Below are positions 16,683 to 25,210 of a stretch of DNA of 29,875 nucleotides, one piece after another. Position numbers and translations under genes: made by a program. The notes under the pieces were generated by a model. That model searched no databases, had not been told where the DNA came from, and worked only from the letters and a program-made list of their open reading frames with translations. The stretch's first letter is position 1. Every line of letters starts with the position of its first letter. The DNA is from JBBRCE01 sp038205115 (GTDB lineage Bacteria; Planctomycetota; Planctomycetia; Pirellulales; JBBRCE01): positions 1-29,875 of the forward strand of contig JBBRCE010000061.1 of assembly GCA_038205115.1 (NCBI GenBank), given 5' to 3'.

Positions 16683-19145
16683 TTACAATCGCCCGCGGAC
16701 ACTCCGTTTTCGCCGAATTGCCGCAAATACGAGGCTGGCCAAGATCGCCGCCACGCTGGCCAGCAGTAGTCCGCCCGGTTCCGGGACGGCCGTCACCGAA
16801 TTCAAGGAGTTCGTTGACGCGGCCAGCGGATAAATTTCGCCGCTTAAAATTCCGCTCTGCGCCGCAAAAGCCGAGTCCATCAGCGAATAATCCGCCGCTG
16901 TGATTTGGCCATCGTAATCGAAATCGCCATTGGCCCAACCCGATTGGGGGCCGAGCGTCTGTTGATGGGCAAACGCCAGATCGATGTTCGCATAATCGCC
17001 GGCCGTAATCACGCCGTCCAGATCGGTGTCGCCCATGTACGTGAACTTCACCAAGGTGTCGTTTTTGGCGACCGCCTGTCCGTCGAATGTAGTCAAAAAT
17101 GCCGCGCCTGTCCCATCGCTGACCGAACCGTCCGTCGAACCGAAAGCATGGGAATTGTTCTGCAACACGGCCAGACCCGTGATTCGGCGAGTGTCTGCCG
17201 CGGCGGACGAACTATTGATGCCAAAGCCGTGCCACAAGGTGCTCGAGCCACCGCTCAAATTGTAGCCCGACTTTACCTGGCTGTTGATCAGATGCACAGC
17301 GTCTTGCAGCGCGGTGCCGCTTAAATTGCCGGTTTGCACCACCATCCGATTATTTGCCAGATCCAACGCGGCATCGGCGATGTTGAGCACCGGCGTCACG
17401 AGAAGATGCTGCCCTGGGGCAATGTTTTGGGGGGTGTCGGTGGTGAGAGTTACCAGCGAGCCGCTCAGCAAAGTCAGGTTCGCCAGAGTTTGGCTGGCGC
17501 TAAAATTGACGATCGATTTCGCCCGTACGCTGACATTGCCGCCCAAGTTGGAATTGACGTTGATCGCACCTTCGTTCGCAAGCAGCAGCGCGCCCGGCGC
17601 GTTACTCTGGGATCCTGCGAGCGTGAGCGTGCCGCCACCGAGTTTGGTGAACGTGCCTGCAATTGCGGTCGCCCCGCCGAGCGTAACTGTGTTTATGCCG
17701 GTGTCGATTGTGCCGCCGTTGGCGGTAACGGTCAGCGATCGCGCGCTGGCGATTAGGTCGCCGGTGGCGCGGAGCGTGCCGCCGTCCAGTTTGATGCCAC
17801 CGCTAACCGCGCCGAGGTTGCCGTTCTGACTCGCACTTAACGCGCCCTGCTGGACGGTGACTCCGCCCGAGAACGAATTTGCGCCGGACAGCGTCCAGTT
17901 TCCGCTGCCCGTTTTAAGTAGCGCGATCGATGTCGCCGAGCCGTTGCCGATCGCGCCGGATACGACATTGCTTCCCGAGTTCGAGCCGTCCAGCGTGAAA
18001 ATCGCACTGCCCGCCCCTGCCGCGTTGATCGCGCCACCCAGGCTAGCAGTGGCCGAACTGCTGGTTGCGTTGTTAGTCACGGTGTAAATGCCGTTTGATC
18101 CTTGGATGAATAACGGGCAGTTCACCACTTGCGGATTGGTAACCCTGGCTGTCAGTACAATCGACCCACCGGAACTGACGAGCAGTGCAGCGCCACCGGC
18201 ACTGCCCAACGCGATTGGCCCGACGCTAGCGGTATCAAATGTGACGTTCATGATGTTGCGATTGGTATCAACGGTCGGAGTCCGGTTGGTCGGGTTGGCA
18301 TTGAAGAGCAGCGTATCGCCACTACTGCTGCCGGTCGTCGCACCGGCCACGCCATAATTCCAGTTCGCGGCGCTGGACCAACTGGTTGAGCTGCCGCCAT
18401 TCCAAATGTGAATTTTCTGCGACGTGTAGTAAATTGCCTGCGTGGCTGCATCTTGCGTGCTTGGCGCGGCGCTGTCGGCGTAATCGCCCAGGGTTGGGCT
18501 GGACATCGCAAATACATCGACCAGCGGCACCGTTTTCAGCGTTGGACCGCCCGCAAAGCTAACCACCACTTGATATGCAAAACCGTATTCGCCGTAGGTT
18601 TGCGTTGTTCCGGCTGCCAGATACAAATCTTTTTCCAACTCGTGCGGGTCATACAGCGATACGCCATAACCGGCAATCTGCCCACTGGTGCCAGTCACTT
18701 GCACCGGCGCAGTGAGATTATCGGCCGCGCCGGGATACGTGCCCACGAAACGGTTGGTAATTTTTAGTCGCGTGCCGGCGGCGGCAGGGCTTGCCGCGGC
18801 GGTCGTGTTGCTGCCATCGGAAAAGTACAGCGGGCTTAATATGGTGTAGGTCGCGGTGTAAGCTGGCCAAGGAACGTCCCGGGCGGCGAATCCCTCGGTC
18901 GCCTTGAAAAATGTGCCCGAAGAATTTGTCGTCGACGACGCACTCCATTGATCGAAAAACAGATTGTCCGGTCCCGCCATATCGCCTTGAATGTCCAGAT
19001 CGCTGCTCTCCGACATACTGTCGATGGCAATCGGCTGCCCGCTCGGGCTGAGTTGAATTGTTAGAGTGAAACCGTGCGCTAGCGCGATACTGGCCGAGCA
19101 CAATAACATGACGAAAACCAAGCCGTAACGGCGCAGCTCAACCAT
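16683..19145 (-). CDS. Beta-repeat, dockerin-like, PEP-CTERM surface protein
   Basis: This 820-residue protein is a paralogue of its downstream neighbour in the C-terminal half. It has a signal peptide (residues 1-23, cleavage after A-L-A), a unique N-terminal domain of about 220 residues that I do not recognise, then Gly/Ser/Asn-rich beta-helix repeats (L-K-T-G-S-G-N-W-T-L-S-G and K-L-G-G-G-T-L-T-L-A-G). Two dockerin-like loops lie at about 706-765, followed by a PEP-CTERM tail (V-P-E-P at 787, hydrophobic helix, R-R-K-R). It lacks the metalloprotease head. The start ATG at 19145 is preceded by GGAGAAAG at a normal distance. An exosortase should process the tail, but none is in the window. 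Likely destination is the cell surface or matrix. Confidence 0.85.
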   Translation of the reverse strand: MVELRRYGLVFVMLLCSASIALAHGFTLTIQLSPSGQPIAIDSMSESSDLDIQGDMAGPDNLFFDQWSASSTTNSSGTFFKATEGFAARDVPWPAYTATYTILSPLYFSDGSNTTAAASPAAAGTRLKITNRFVGTYPGAADNLTAPVQVTGTSGQIAGYGVSLYDPHELEKDLYLAAGTTQTYGEYGFAYQVVVSFAGGPTLKTVPLVDVFAMSSPTLGDYADSAAPSTQDAATQAIYYTSQKIHIWNGGSSTSWSSAANWNYGVAGATTGSSSGDTLLFNANPTNRTPTVDTNRNIMNVTFDTASVGPIALGSAGGAALLVSSGGSIVLTARVTNPQVVNCPLFIQGSNGIYTVTNNATSSSATASLGGAINAAGAGSAIFTLDGSNSGSNVVSGAIGNGSATSIALLKTGSGNWTLSGANSFSGGVTVQQGALSASQNGNLGAVSGGIKLDGGTLRATGDLIASARSLTVTANGGTIDTGINTVTLGGATAIAGTFTKLGGGTLTLAGSQSNAPGALLLANEGAINVNSNLGGNVSVRAKSIVNFSASQTLANLTLLSGSLVTLTTDTPQNIAPGQHLLVTPVLNIADAALDLANNRMVVQTGNLSGTALQDAVHLINSQVKSGYNLSGGSSTLWHGFGINSSSAAADTRRITGLAVLQNNSHAFGSTDGSVSDGTGAAFLTTFDGQAVAKNDTLVKFTYMGDTDLDGVITAGDYANIDLAFAHQQTLGPQSGWANGDFDYDGQITAADYSLMDSAFAAQSGILSGEIYPLAASTNSLNSVTAVPEPGGLLLASVAAILASLVFAAIRRKRSVRGRL

Positions 19146-19242
19146 CGATAACTTTCTCCACTGGATTCATTTCCGATAACGTTAACTCACGCGAACCGAG
19201 AACTCAATTTTTTTCCCGAACATTCGCCAGCAGTTTTCGCGT

Positions 19243-19947
19243 TCATTTCACCGGACGCGCGAAGTTCGTTCCGGCAATGGTGTCTTGATGCACCCAGCCG
19301 GCAACTGTTTCTTGCGAAATCAGTTCGACGTGGCCATCGACAAACAAGTAATTCGAACCGTTGACATGCTGCGCCGGATTAATCTCCGCGACGATCGTGT
19401 CCCAGGCCGTGCCACTGGCGATATCGCCCGGCGCGTACCAATTCGATGTGTGAACGTGATCGCTACTAGCAGTGCGGCCGTAATTTGCGCCTTCGAACAG
19501 CAAGATTGCCGTGCTGGCTTGCTGGATCTGCGAGAGCCTACGCGCGGAACAGCCGTCGAGCGTTTTGGCAGCCAGGTATTCGTTCATCACGTAACTACTG
19601 CCACGAATCCCTGCCGCATTTGCGGCGACGCGTTGGCCGCCGAGCGGATCGTTGGGACACGATCGCAGTTGATCGACATTCTCCGTGTAAGCAGAGACCT
19701 GCACGATCCACGAGGCCGCTTTGCCGGCATGATAGGTCTGCGGAAACTGTTCGCGGTTGTCGTTCAGGTAGCCTGTAAATGCCAGGCCGAATTGGTGTAG
19801 GTTCGCCTGGCACGTCGCGCGCCGGCCAGCTTCTCGCGCCGCGCTAATCGCCGGCAGTAATAGCGCGGTCAGCATTCCGATAATGGCAATTACGACCAAT
19901 AACTCGATCAGCGTGAAGCCGCGCGGGCGGCGGTAAACTGCATTCAT
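19243..19947 (-). CDS. Type II secretion-like pseudopilin, H-X9-DG (DUF1559-related)
   Basis: From the ATG at 19947 this is a 234-residue protein with a short basic leader ending in G10, then F11-T-L-I-E15-L-L-V-V-I-A-I-I-G, the prepilin peptidase and methylation signal with the conserved Glu at position +5. Near the C-terminus H194 and D204-G205 form the H-X9-DG motif of the planctomycete DUF1559 pseudopilin families. At 234 residues it is shorter than many DUF1559 proteins (about 300 or more). Four cysteines are scattered through the globular part. A longer frame to 20253 adds residues unlike a pilin leader and is not believed. It follows the Cys-rich protein gene after 248 bases on the same strand. 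Confidence 0.9.
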   Translation of the reverse strand: MNAVYRRPRGFTLIELLVVIAIIGMLTALLLPAISAAREAGRRATCQANLHQFGLAFTGYLNDNREQFPQTYHAGKAASWIVQVSAYTENVDQLRSCPNDPLGGQRVAANAAGIRGSSYVMNEYLAAKTLDGCSARRLSQIQQASTAILLFEGANYGRTASSDHVHTSNWYAPGDIASGTAWDTIVAEINPAQHVNGSNYLFVDGHVELISQETVAGWVHQDTIAGTNFARPVK

Positions 19948-20195
19948 GAATCGTCTCTGATATTGCCCAGTGAGCATGGAAGCGCAGACAACTCGTCGCT
20001 GCCTGAGCGCGGAATTTGCGACCACTGGTGAGTGCTTGATAACGTCGGGCACCACGAAATGACGCACGGACACGCCCACGCCCCAGCTCCAAGTTCTTGA
20101 TGATGAACGAGCCGCACAGAGCGTGGGCGAATTCGACGCCAGTTCGCAGCGCGCAGCCGCGATCAGACATTGAGAATGTTCGCCAAAGAAACGTG

Positions 20196-20813
20196 TTACG
20201 CTGCCGCGGTGCGCGGCGGCGGAACCGGCGGGCGAAAAGAAATTGTCGGCCAATTAAGGATGACGCTGGCTGACCAAGGCTCGCAACGATCTCCAAGCGT
20301 CACCTGCACGGCCTCGCGCGGAGGTAGGCCAGTGCCGCAAGTCAGGGCCATCAGTTGGAGCGAACGACATTTTTGAACGGACAGGCCGCAAACCCAATTA
20401 ACGGTTCGGCCGCCGGAGTTCGAATCGCTGGTGGAAACTTCGGGCGCGTCCGCATTGGCTTGGCGCTGTTTGCAGCAACAGCAACAGTGCCCGGTTTTGG
20501 CAACTGCTTTTTTTGCCGTCACCTTTTCCGCCTCGGCGACGATGTCCGCTGGCGGAGTGACGCCGTTTTCTCGAGCCCATTGCAATCGCTGCTCAAGCGT
20601 GGTGCAGCAGCAATGTCGCCAGCACTGCTCGGCGTTCTGGCAGCCGCATGGTTTGTCAATGCACGGAAATGGCTGACCACAATCCTTGCCGGTTCGCGCT
20701 GGGGCCGGATAACCAACGCTGGTTCCTAGCAGCGCAACAGTCAACAACGCCGACCAACAGCGGCGTGAAAACATTGATTGCGGATAAAAGAAATTCAACA
20801 AATACTTAGCCAT
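20196..20813 (-). CDS. Cysteine-cluster secreted protein of unknown function
   Basis: This 205-residue protein has an N-terminal hydrophobic signal or anchor (residues about 20-38), then unusually dense cysteines: C45, C51, C56, C58, C64, C68-C70, five in a row at C110-C114, and C142, C149, C159, C177. The segment C-W-R-H-C-C-C-T-T-L-E-Q-R-L-Q-W-A is like one I know from other planctomycete hypothetical proteins. The C-terminus is Pro-rich (P-P-V-P-P-P). Two starts are possible: ATG at 20813 or ATG at 20774 (M-F-S-R-R-C); the second gives a more normal signal peptide. Metal or disulfide chemistry outside the cytoplasm is suggested by composition only. It is divergent from the alcohol dehydrogenase gene across about 205 bases. 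Confidence 0.75.
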   Translation of the reverse strand: MAKYLLNFFYPQSMFSRRCWSALLTVALLGTSVGYPAPARTGKDCGQPFPCIDKPCGCQNAEQCWRHCCCTTLEQRLQWARENGVTPPADIVAEAEKVTAKKAVAKTGHCCCCCKQRQANADAPEVSTSDSNSGGRTVNWVCGLSVQKCRSLQLMALTCGTGLPPREAVQVTLGDRCEPWSASVILNWPTISFRPPVPPPRTAAA

Positions 20814-21018
20814 GAGACCATGCGTGTAGGTCGTCTGGCTCGTTCATCATCGCCCGCCATCGTAAGAGCGACAGATAGCCAATGTCAATGGCCGGAATCC
20901 GAAGGCAATCCGGCAGCGTCGGCCGCCGCAGGACTGTCAACTCGCACGCCGCCCGGTTAGATTTTGAGCAGTTCGTGAAATCCTGTAGCTTCCCAAATTT
21001 CGGTTGGCGATCGACGCG

Positions 21019-22218
21019 ATGAAATACGACTTCCTAGCTCCGCGGCAAATTGTTTTTGGCTGGGGCCAGCGCACGCAGGCCGGTGCGCTCGCCGCTACGC
21101 TCGGCCGCCGCGCCTGGGTGGTTTGCGGATCGCGATCGTTGTCCGCCAGCGGCTTGCTCGACCCGATTTACGATTCGCTCACGGCGGCCGGCGTCAAGCA
21201 TGCGCACTTGGCGAACATTTCGCGCGAACCGTTGGTCGATGATGTCAACCAAGCACTGGCCAAGTTGAATCGCTCACCAGCGATCGCTGGCGATTTTGTG
21301 CTCGCGATCGGTGGCGGGTCAGCCATCGACCTCGCGAAGGCGGTTGCCGCGCTGGCGACGCAGCCGCAACCCTCAGTCGTGCAAGACTACCTCGAGGGCG
21401 TCGGGCGCGGTTTGACTATTGACCAAACGCCGCTGCCACTGATGGTCATGCCAACCACTGCGGGCACGGGCAGCGAAGCCACCAAAAACGCTGTAATTTC
21501 GTCGACGCAGCCGCCTTTCAAAAAAAGTTTGCGTTCCGACCGCATGGTGCCCTCCGTGGTTCTGATCGATCCTGAGTTGACCGTTGGCGTGCCTCCCGCG
21601 ATCACCGCGCAGACCGGCATGGACGCGATTACACAGTTGATCGAAAGCTACATTTCTTGCCGCCGGCAACCTTTGCCGCAGGCGTTGGCCATTGACGGGT
21701 TGCGGTATGCGTTGCCGGCGATTGAGTTGGCGGTTGAAGACGGCCGGAATCGCGGCGCTCGCGAAGCCATGTCGCACGCGGCCCTGTTGTCTGGCTTGGC
21801 ATTGGCGAATTCCGGGTTGGGGCTCGCCCATGGCGTGGCCGCTGCGCTGGGAGTCCATTGCAGCGTGCCGCATGGACTGGCATGCGCCATGATGCTACCG
21901 GCCACACTACGGGCTAATCGTGCCGTCAGTTGCGCGCGGTTGGCCGAATTGGCGAGGGCGGTGCTCTACGAAGGTAGCGGCGATGACACGCACTGGCCGC
22001 GCAGCACTGCAGGCGACGAGGCGGCAGCCGACGCGTTTGTTGTGGCGATTGAGCAACTCGCCGCGCGGCTCGGCATTCCACAACGATTGAGCGAGTTAGG
22101 CGTTTCGCGGCAGCAATTGCCGACGCTGGCCGCTGCTTCGCGCGGAAACAGCCTGAGCGGAAATCCACGGCCGATCGAACAAGCCGAACTCCTGACCATC
22201 CTGGAAGGCCTGTTATGA
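21019..22218 (+). CDS. Iron-type (group III) alcohol dehydrogenase family protein
   Basis: A 399-residue cytosolic oxidoreductase of the Fe-ADH fold. Nucleotide-binding blocks are G98-G-G-S-A-I-D104 and P145-T-T-A-G-T-G-S-E153. The usual metal ligands are D202, H271 (G-L-A-H-G) and H285 (V-P-H-G), but the position that is normally a second His in the D-A-x-x-H motif is Q206 (M-D-A-I-T-Q-L-I-E). This variant also occurs in some subfamilies. The ATG at 21019 matches the family start; a TTG at 21004 would add five residues. The stop overlaps the kinase start by four bases (ATGA), so the two are translationally coupled. The likely job is interconversion of an alcohol or sugar-derived aldehyde or ketone; substrate unknown. 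Confidence 0.9.
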   Translation: MKYDFLAPRQIVFGWGQRTQAGALAATLGRRAWVVCGSRSLSASGLLDPIYDSLTAAGVKHAHLANISREPLVDDVNQALAKLNRSPAIAGDFVLAIGGGSAIDLAKAVAALATQPQPSVVQDYLEGVGRGLTIDQTPLPLMVMPTTAGTGSEATKNAVISSTQPPFKKSLRSDRMVPSVVLIDPELTVGVPPAITAQTGMDAITQLIESYISCRRQPLPQALAIDGLRYALPAIELAVEDGRNRGAREAMSHAALLSGLALANSGLGLAHGVAAALGVHCSVPHGLACAMMLPATLRANRAVSCARLAELARAVLYEGSGDDTHWPRSTAGDEAAADAFVVAIEQLAARLGIPQRLSELGVSRQQLPTLAAASRGNSLSGNPRPIEQAELLTILEGLL

Positions 22219-23150
22219 TTCTTGCAGCCGGACTTTCGCCCGCCTGGCAACAGATCTTACAGTTCGACGCATTCCGTCCCGGCGAAGTCAATCGAGCGAA
22301 CGCCGCGCATTGGTGCGGCTCGGGCAAGGTTTTGAACGTGGGTTTGGCGCTGCACCACCTTGGTGGACCGAGTTGCACGCTGGCACCCTTAGGCGGAATG
22401 CCACGAGCGGCGATCGAGCAGGAGATGGCCCAAATCGGGCTGCCGCTGCTCGTTATTCCAACGGCCGCGCCGACGCGTGTTTGCACGACCATTTTGGACT
22501 CGGCGACCGGTCATACCAGCGAACTCGTCGAAAACGCGCGGCCGCTGACCGCTGCAGAATACCACGCGTTCGAACAGGCATATGCCCAGGCCGCTCTTCG
22601 ATCGCAAATGGTGGTTCTTACGGGTTCGGTTCCGGCTGGTACGCCGGGCACGTTTTTTCGCGACTTGCTCGCCGTAACCGCCTGCCCTGCGGTCTTGGAC
22701 TTGCGCGGCGAGTTACTGCTCGCGGCACTTGAATTCCGACCGCTGGTTGTCAAACCCAATCGAGAAGAATTGGCAGCAACGCTTGGCCTGGACCTGTCGA
22801 GCGATGAAATGCTGCATCAGGGCATGCAGCGAATCAACCAACTTGGGGCACAGTGGGTGGTCGTTAGCCAAGGAAAATCCGCGGTTTGGATTAGCCATCA
22901 GTCGGGCGTTTTTCGCATCGATCCGCCGGCCGTTGCCGAAGCGATCAACCCCATCGCCTGCGGCGACTGTCTGGCGGCCGGGATTGCCTGGGCGATCAAC
23001 GCCGGCCATCCGCCGCTAGACGCCGTTCGATTTGGCGTCGCGGCGGCGGTAGAAAACCTTCGTGACCTGCTGCCAGCACGGCTCGACCCGCTCCGCGTGG
23101 CGGCCCAGGCGGCACGAATTGCGCCTGCGGTGCGAATCAACCTATCGTGA
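22215..23150 (+). CDS. PfkB-family sugar kinase, FruK/LacC-like
   Basis: This 311-residue protein is a ribokinase-fold sugar kinase most like 1-phosphofructokinase and tagatose-6-phosphate kinase. Features seen are G-S-G-K-V-L-N-V-G (about 35-43, the sugar-binding G-K-x-x-N block), L-T-G-S-V-P (135-140), K180-P-N-R-E-E-L and the nucleotide/anion-hole block N245-P-I-A-C-G-D251, with D251 as the probable catalytic base. In this block C249 stands where Ser or Ala is usual. It begins inside the stop of the dehydrogenase gene (ATGA overlap), so both probably serve one carbohydrate pathway. It phosphorylates a sugar phosphate or related polyol with ATP; the exact substrate cannot be read. Confidence 0.88.
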   Translation: MILAAGLSPAWQQILQFDAFRPGEVNRANAAHWCGSGKVLNVGLALHHLGGPSCTLAPLGGMPRAAIEQEMAQIGLPLLVIPTAAPTRVCTTILDSATGHTSELVENARPLTAAEYHAFEQAYAQAALRSQMVVLTGSVPAGTPGTFFRDLLAVTACPAVLDLRGELLLAALEFRPLVVKPNREELAATLGLDLSSDEMLHQGMQRINQLGAQWVVVSQGKSAVWISHQSGVFRIDPPAVAEAINPIACGDCLAAGIAWAINAGHPPLDAVRFGVAAAVENLRDLLPARLDPLRVAAQAARIAPAVRINLS

Positions 23151-23248
23151 CCGGCGGGCTGCCTCGCCAGACTGAGTCGCGGTGCAAAAGATTACCTACA
23201 AACGGTTTAAACGTAAGAATCAGCAATCGGTCGGAAATCTTTCCCAGA

Positions 23249-23291
23249 TTGACATACAAATTTCCTGGACTTCCGACGGAACTCCGGCGGA
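23249..23291 (+). promoter_or_regulatory. TTGACA box and tandem TCCGNCGGA palindromes
   Basis: A perfect -35-like TTGACA lies at 23249-23254. Two copies of the palindrome TCCGNCGGA follow at 23272-23280 and 23283-23291, two bases apart, where a -10 element and start site would be expected. No good TATAAT is visible at the right spacing. The arrangement looks like a regulated promoter for the His/Gly-rich gene at 23383, about 90 bases away. Inferred from pattern only. Confidence 0.35.
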
Positions 23292-23382
23292 GCGTGGGTG
23301 TTTGATATCGTAGGGCAGCGGTTTGCGCGGGTAGTCCATCCGGGCCGCTGGGTGAGAGCGAGGAATTTTGGAGGATGTATCA

Positions 23383-25143
23383 ATGCGGCGGTATTTTGGT
23401 TTTGCCCTGACGGCAGCGGCAGCGTTGTCGGCAACATTGCTGTCAGCTCGGCCGATGCTGGCTGACGATTCTTCGGACGCAGTCCGTAAGGCACAAGAAC
23501 AAATTCAGAAGTTGCGATCCCAGTTGCGTGAGGCCGAAGAGCATTTAAACTCGGCAAAAGCCAAGGGCGCGTCGTCTGAAAAACGCGACGGTAAAGAGGG
23601 TGATCGCCACGGTCCGTCGGCTGGTAGGCCCGAAGGCGGCAGGCCCGAAGGCGGTTTCGGCGGGCCGGGTGGCGGTGGACGAGGCGGATTTGGCGGTCCC
23701 GCTGCGTTTGGTGGCGGCCCAGGCGCGTTCGGTGGCGGCGCGGGCGGCCCCGGCATGAATCCAGAACGTATGAAAGAGATGCGCGAGCGGATGGAGCAAA
23801 GGTCGGAGTCCAATCGCGCCGACGCGAAGAAGCCGGAAGCGAAGAAGGAAGAAAAACGGGCCGAGTTCAAAAAGTCGGAAAAAGACGGCGATCGTCACGC
23901 TCCGGCTCCCAAGGCGGAAGCGGCCGCACATCGCGGTCCCGCTGGCGGTTCCGGCATGGAACGCCTACAAGCATTGCGCGGCGAGTTCCAGAAATTGCAC
24001 GACCTAGCGATGAAGTCGCATGCTGACGCGGGTCGCGGCGCCGAGGGTCGTCACCAAGAGACAGCCCGCGCTCATGCGAGCAGCGATCATCGTGGTCCAG
24101 GCGGACCTGACGCTCGACGCCCCGGTTCGATGGGCGGCATGGCCGGTCGCGGACCTTGGGCGCAAGGCGGACAAGATCATCGTGGCCCTATGGCAATGGC
24201 ACATCGCGGACCGCCAAGTCACTCCGGCGGTTTCGGCGGCATGCAGCACGGCTCAGGCGGACGTGGCGACATGGCACATCACGCGATGGGCGGTCGTCCG
24301 ATGATGGCCAAACATGGCGGCGGCGGTGGCGCTCATTGGTTCGGCCACTCCGGCGACCATGCTGCTCACGGTGGTGGGCACATGGCAGGGCATTCGCGCT
24401 CGCACATGGGCGGTCATCAAATGGCCGGTCACGGCGGAAAATCTGGCCACGCCAAGGGTGGCCACGGCAGTTGCCGGCACAGCAGCGCCCATCATGGTCA
24501 GTCCGGCCAGCGTGGCGGTCATGGCCATCAGATGCATGGCAAGCAAAGCCACGGCAAGCAGGGTCATGGGATGCAAGCCCGGCATAGTCAGGGACATCGC
24601 GGTGCGATGGGCCACGGCGGTAGTCGCGGCTATGCCAGTCACGGGCAACACTCGCGTGGCGCACATGGTTCGATGGGCCACGGCGGCAGTCGAGGGCACA
24701 TGATGCAGTCGCATCGCGGCGGACATGGCCCGGCCATGCACGGTCGCGGTGGTTTCGGCCGCCAGATGCAGAGTCATCGCGGCCCGCAGATGGGCCGCGG
24801 AAAGCATGGCATGCACGCGGGTGCGCACCACAGCTTTCACGGAATGCAGCACGGCGGTTTCGGTTCGTTCCGCGGTCCTGGTGGATTCGGACCTGGCATG
24901 CATCAATCGGCTGGAGGTTCTTCCGGCCGTGGTAGTTTCCAGCCACGTGCCGAGCACGAAGGCCGCATGACTGCCACGCCGCGTGCTGCCGGCCACGATG
25001 GCCCCTCGCACGCTGCTCCGGCTCCGCGTGCCGCAGGTCGCGACGCTCAGCGTTCGGCTGGCGGACGCGACAATTACGAAGCACGCTTGGACGGCATCCT
25101 TCGAGAAATCGAAACGCTGCGTAGCGAAATGCATCGTCGTTAA
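23383..25143 (+). CDS. Exported His/Gly-rich low-complexity protein of unknown function
   Basis: A 586-residue protein with a modular, biased sequence. Residues 1-27 are a signal peptide (cleavage after M-L-A). Residues about 31-60 form a charged coiled coil. Residues about 82-125 are Gly/Pro/Phe-rich (repeats of G-G-F-G-G-P). Residues about 126-215 are Lys/Glu/Arg-rich helix. From about 220 to 540 it is dominated by His, Gly, Ser, Met, Arg and Gln, with repeats such as S-M-G-H-G-G-S-R-G. The last 24 residues are a second short coiled coil (L-D-G-I-L-R-E-I-E-T-L-R). A GGAGG site 8 bases before ATG 23383 fixes the start; an in-frame TTG at 23368 is unlikely. A perfect terminator follows the gene. 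Metal binding or a matrix role is suggested by the His content but is unproven. Confidence 0.8.
   Translation: MRRYFGFALTAAAALSATLLSARPMLADDSSDAVRKAQEQIQKLRSQLREAEEHLNSAKAKGASSEKRDGKEGDRHGPSAGRPEGGRPEGGFGGPGGGGRGGFGGPAAFGGGPGAFGGGAGGPGMNPERMKEMRERMEQRSESNRADAKKPEAKKEEKRAEFKKSEKDGDRHAPAPKAEAAAHRGPAGGSGMERLQALRGEFQKLHDLAMKSHADAGRGAEGRHQETARAHASSDHRGPGGPDARRPGSMGGMAGRGPWAQGGQDHRGPMAMAHRGPPSHSGGFGGMQHGSGGRGDMAHHAMGGRPMMAKHGGGGGAHWFGHSGDHAAHGGGHMAGHSRSHMGGHQMAGHGGKSGHAKGGHGSCRHSSAHHGQSGQRGGHGHQMHGKQSHGKQGHGMQARHSQGHRGAMGHGGSRGYASHGQHSRGAHGSMGHGGSRGHMMQSHRGGHGPAMHGRGGFGRQMQSHRGPQMGRGKHGMHAGAHHSFHGMQHGGFGSFRGPGGFGPGMHQSAGGSSGRGSFQPRAEHEGRMTATPRAAGHDGPSHAAPAPRAAGRDAQRSAGGRDNYEARLDGILREIETLRSEMHRR
24604..24697 (+). 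repeat. Direct repeat inside the His/Gly-rich gene
   Basis: The codons for M-G-H-G-G-S-R-G occur twice, near 24607-24630 and 24673-24696, with nearly the same bases (shared core CGATGGGCCACGGCGG). The surrounding sequence is full of shorter GGTCAT/GGCCAC-type units. This suggests growth by local duplication. Confidence 0.5.
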
Positions 25144-25210
25144 TAATTTTTGCGATGAGGGGGCGTCGACTAAGACGCTCCTGGCTCACGCTCTCTTGGC
25201 TTATGCCTCG

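Noticed and set aside
16520..16726. N-terminal extension of the metalloprotease/PEP-CTERM protein to 16726
   Set aside because: It would overlap the 3' end of the upstream paralogue and place the signal peptide 69 residues inside the protein.
23620..24900. Repeated short units that could be mistaken for a CRISPR or tandem repeat array
   Set aside because: The units are in frame with a coding sequence, vary in length, and lack uniform repeats with unique spacers.
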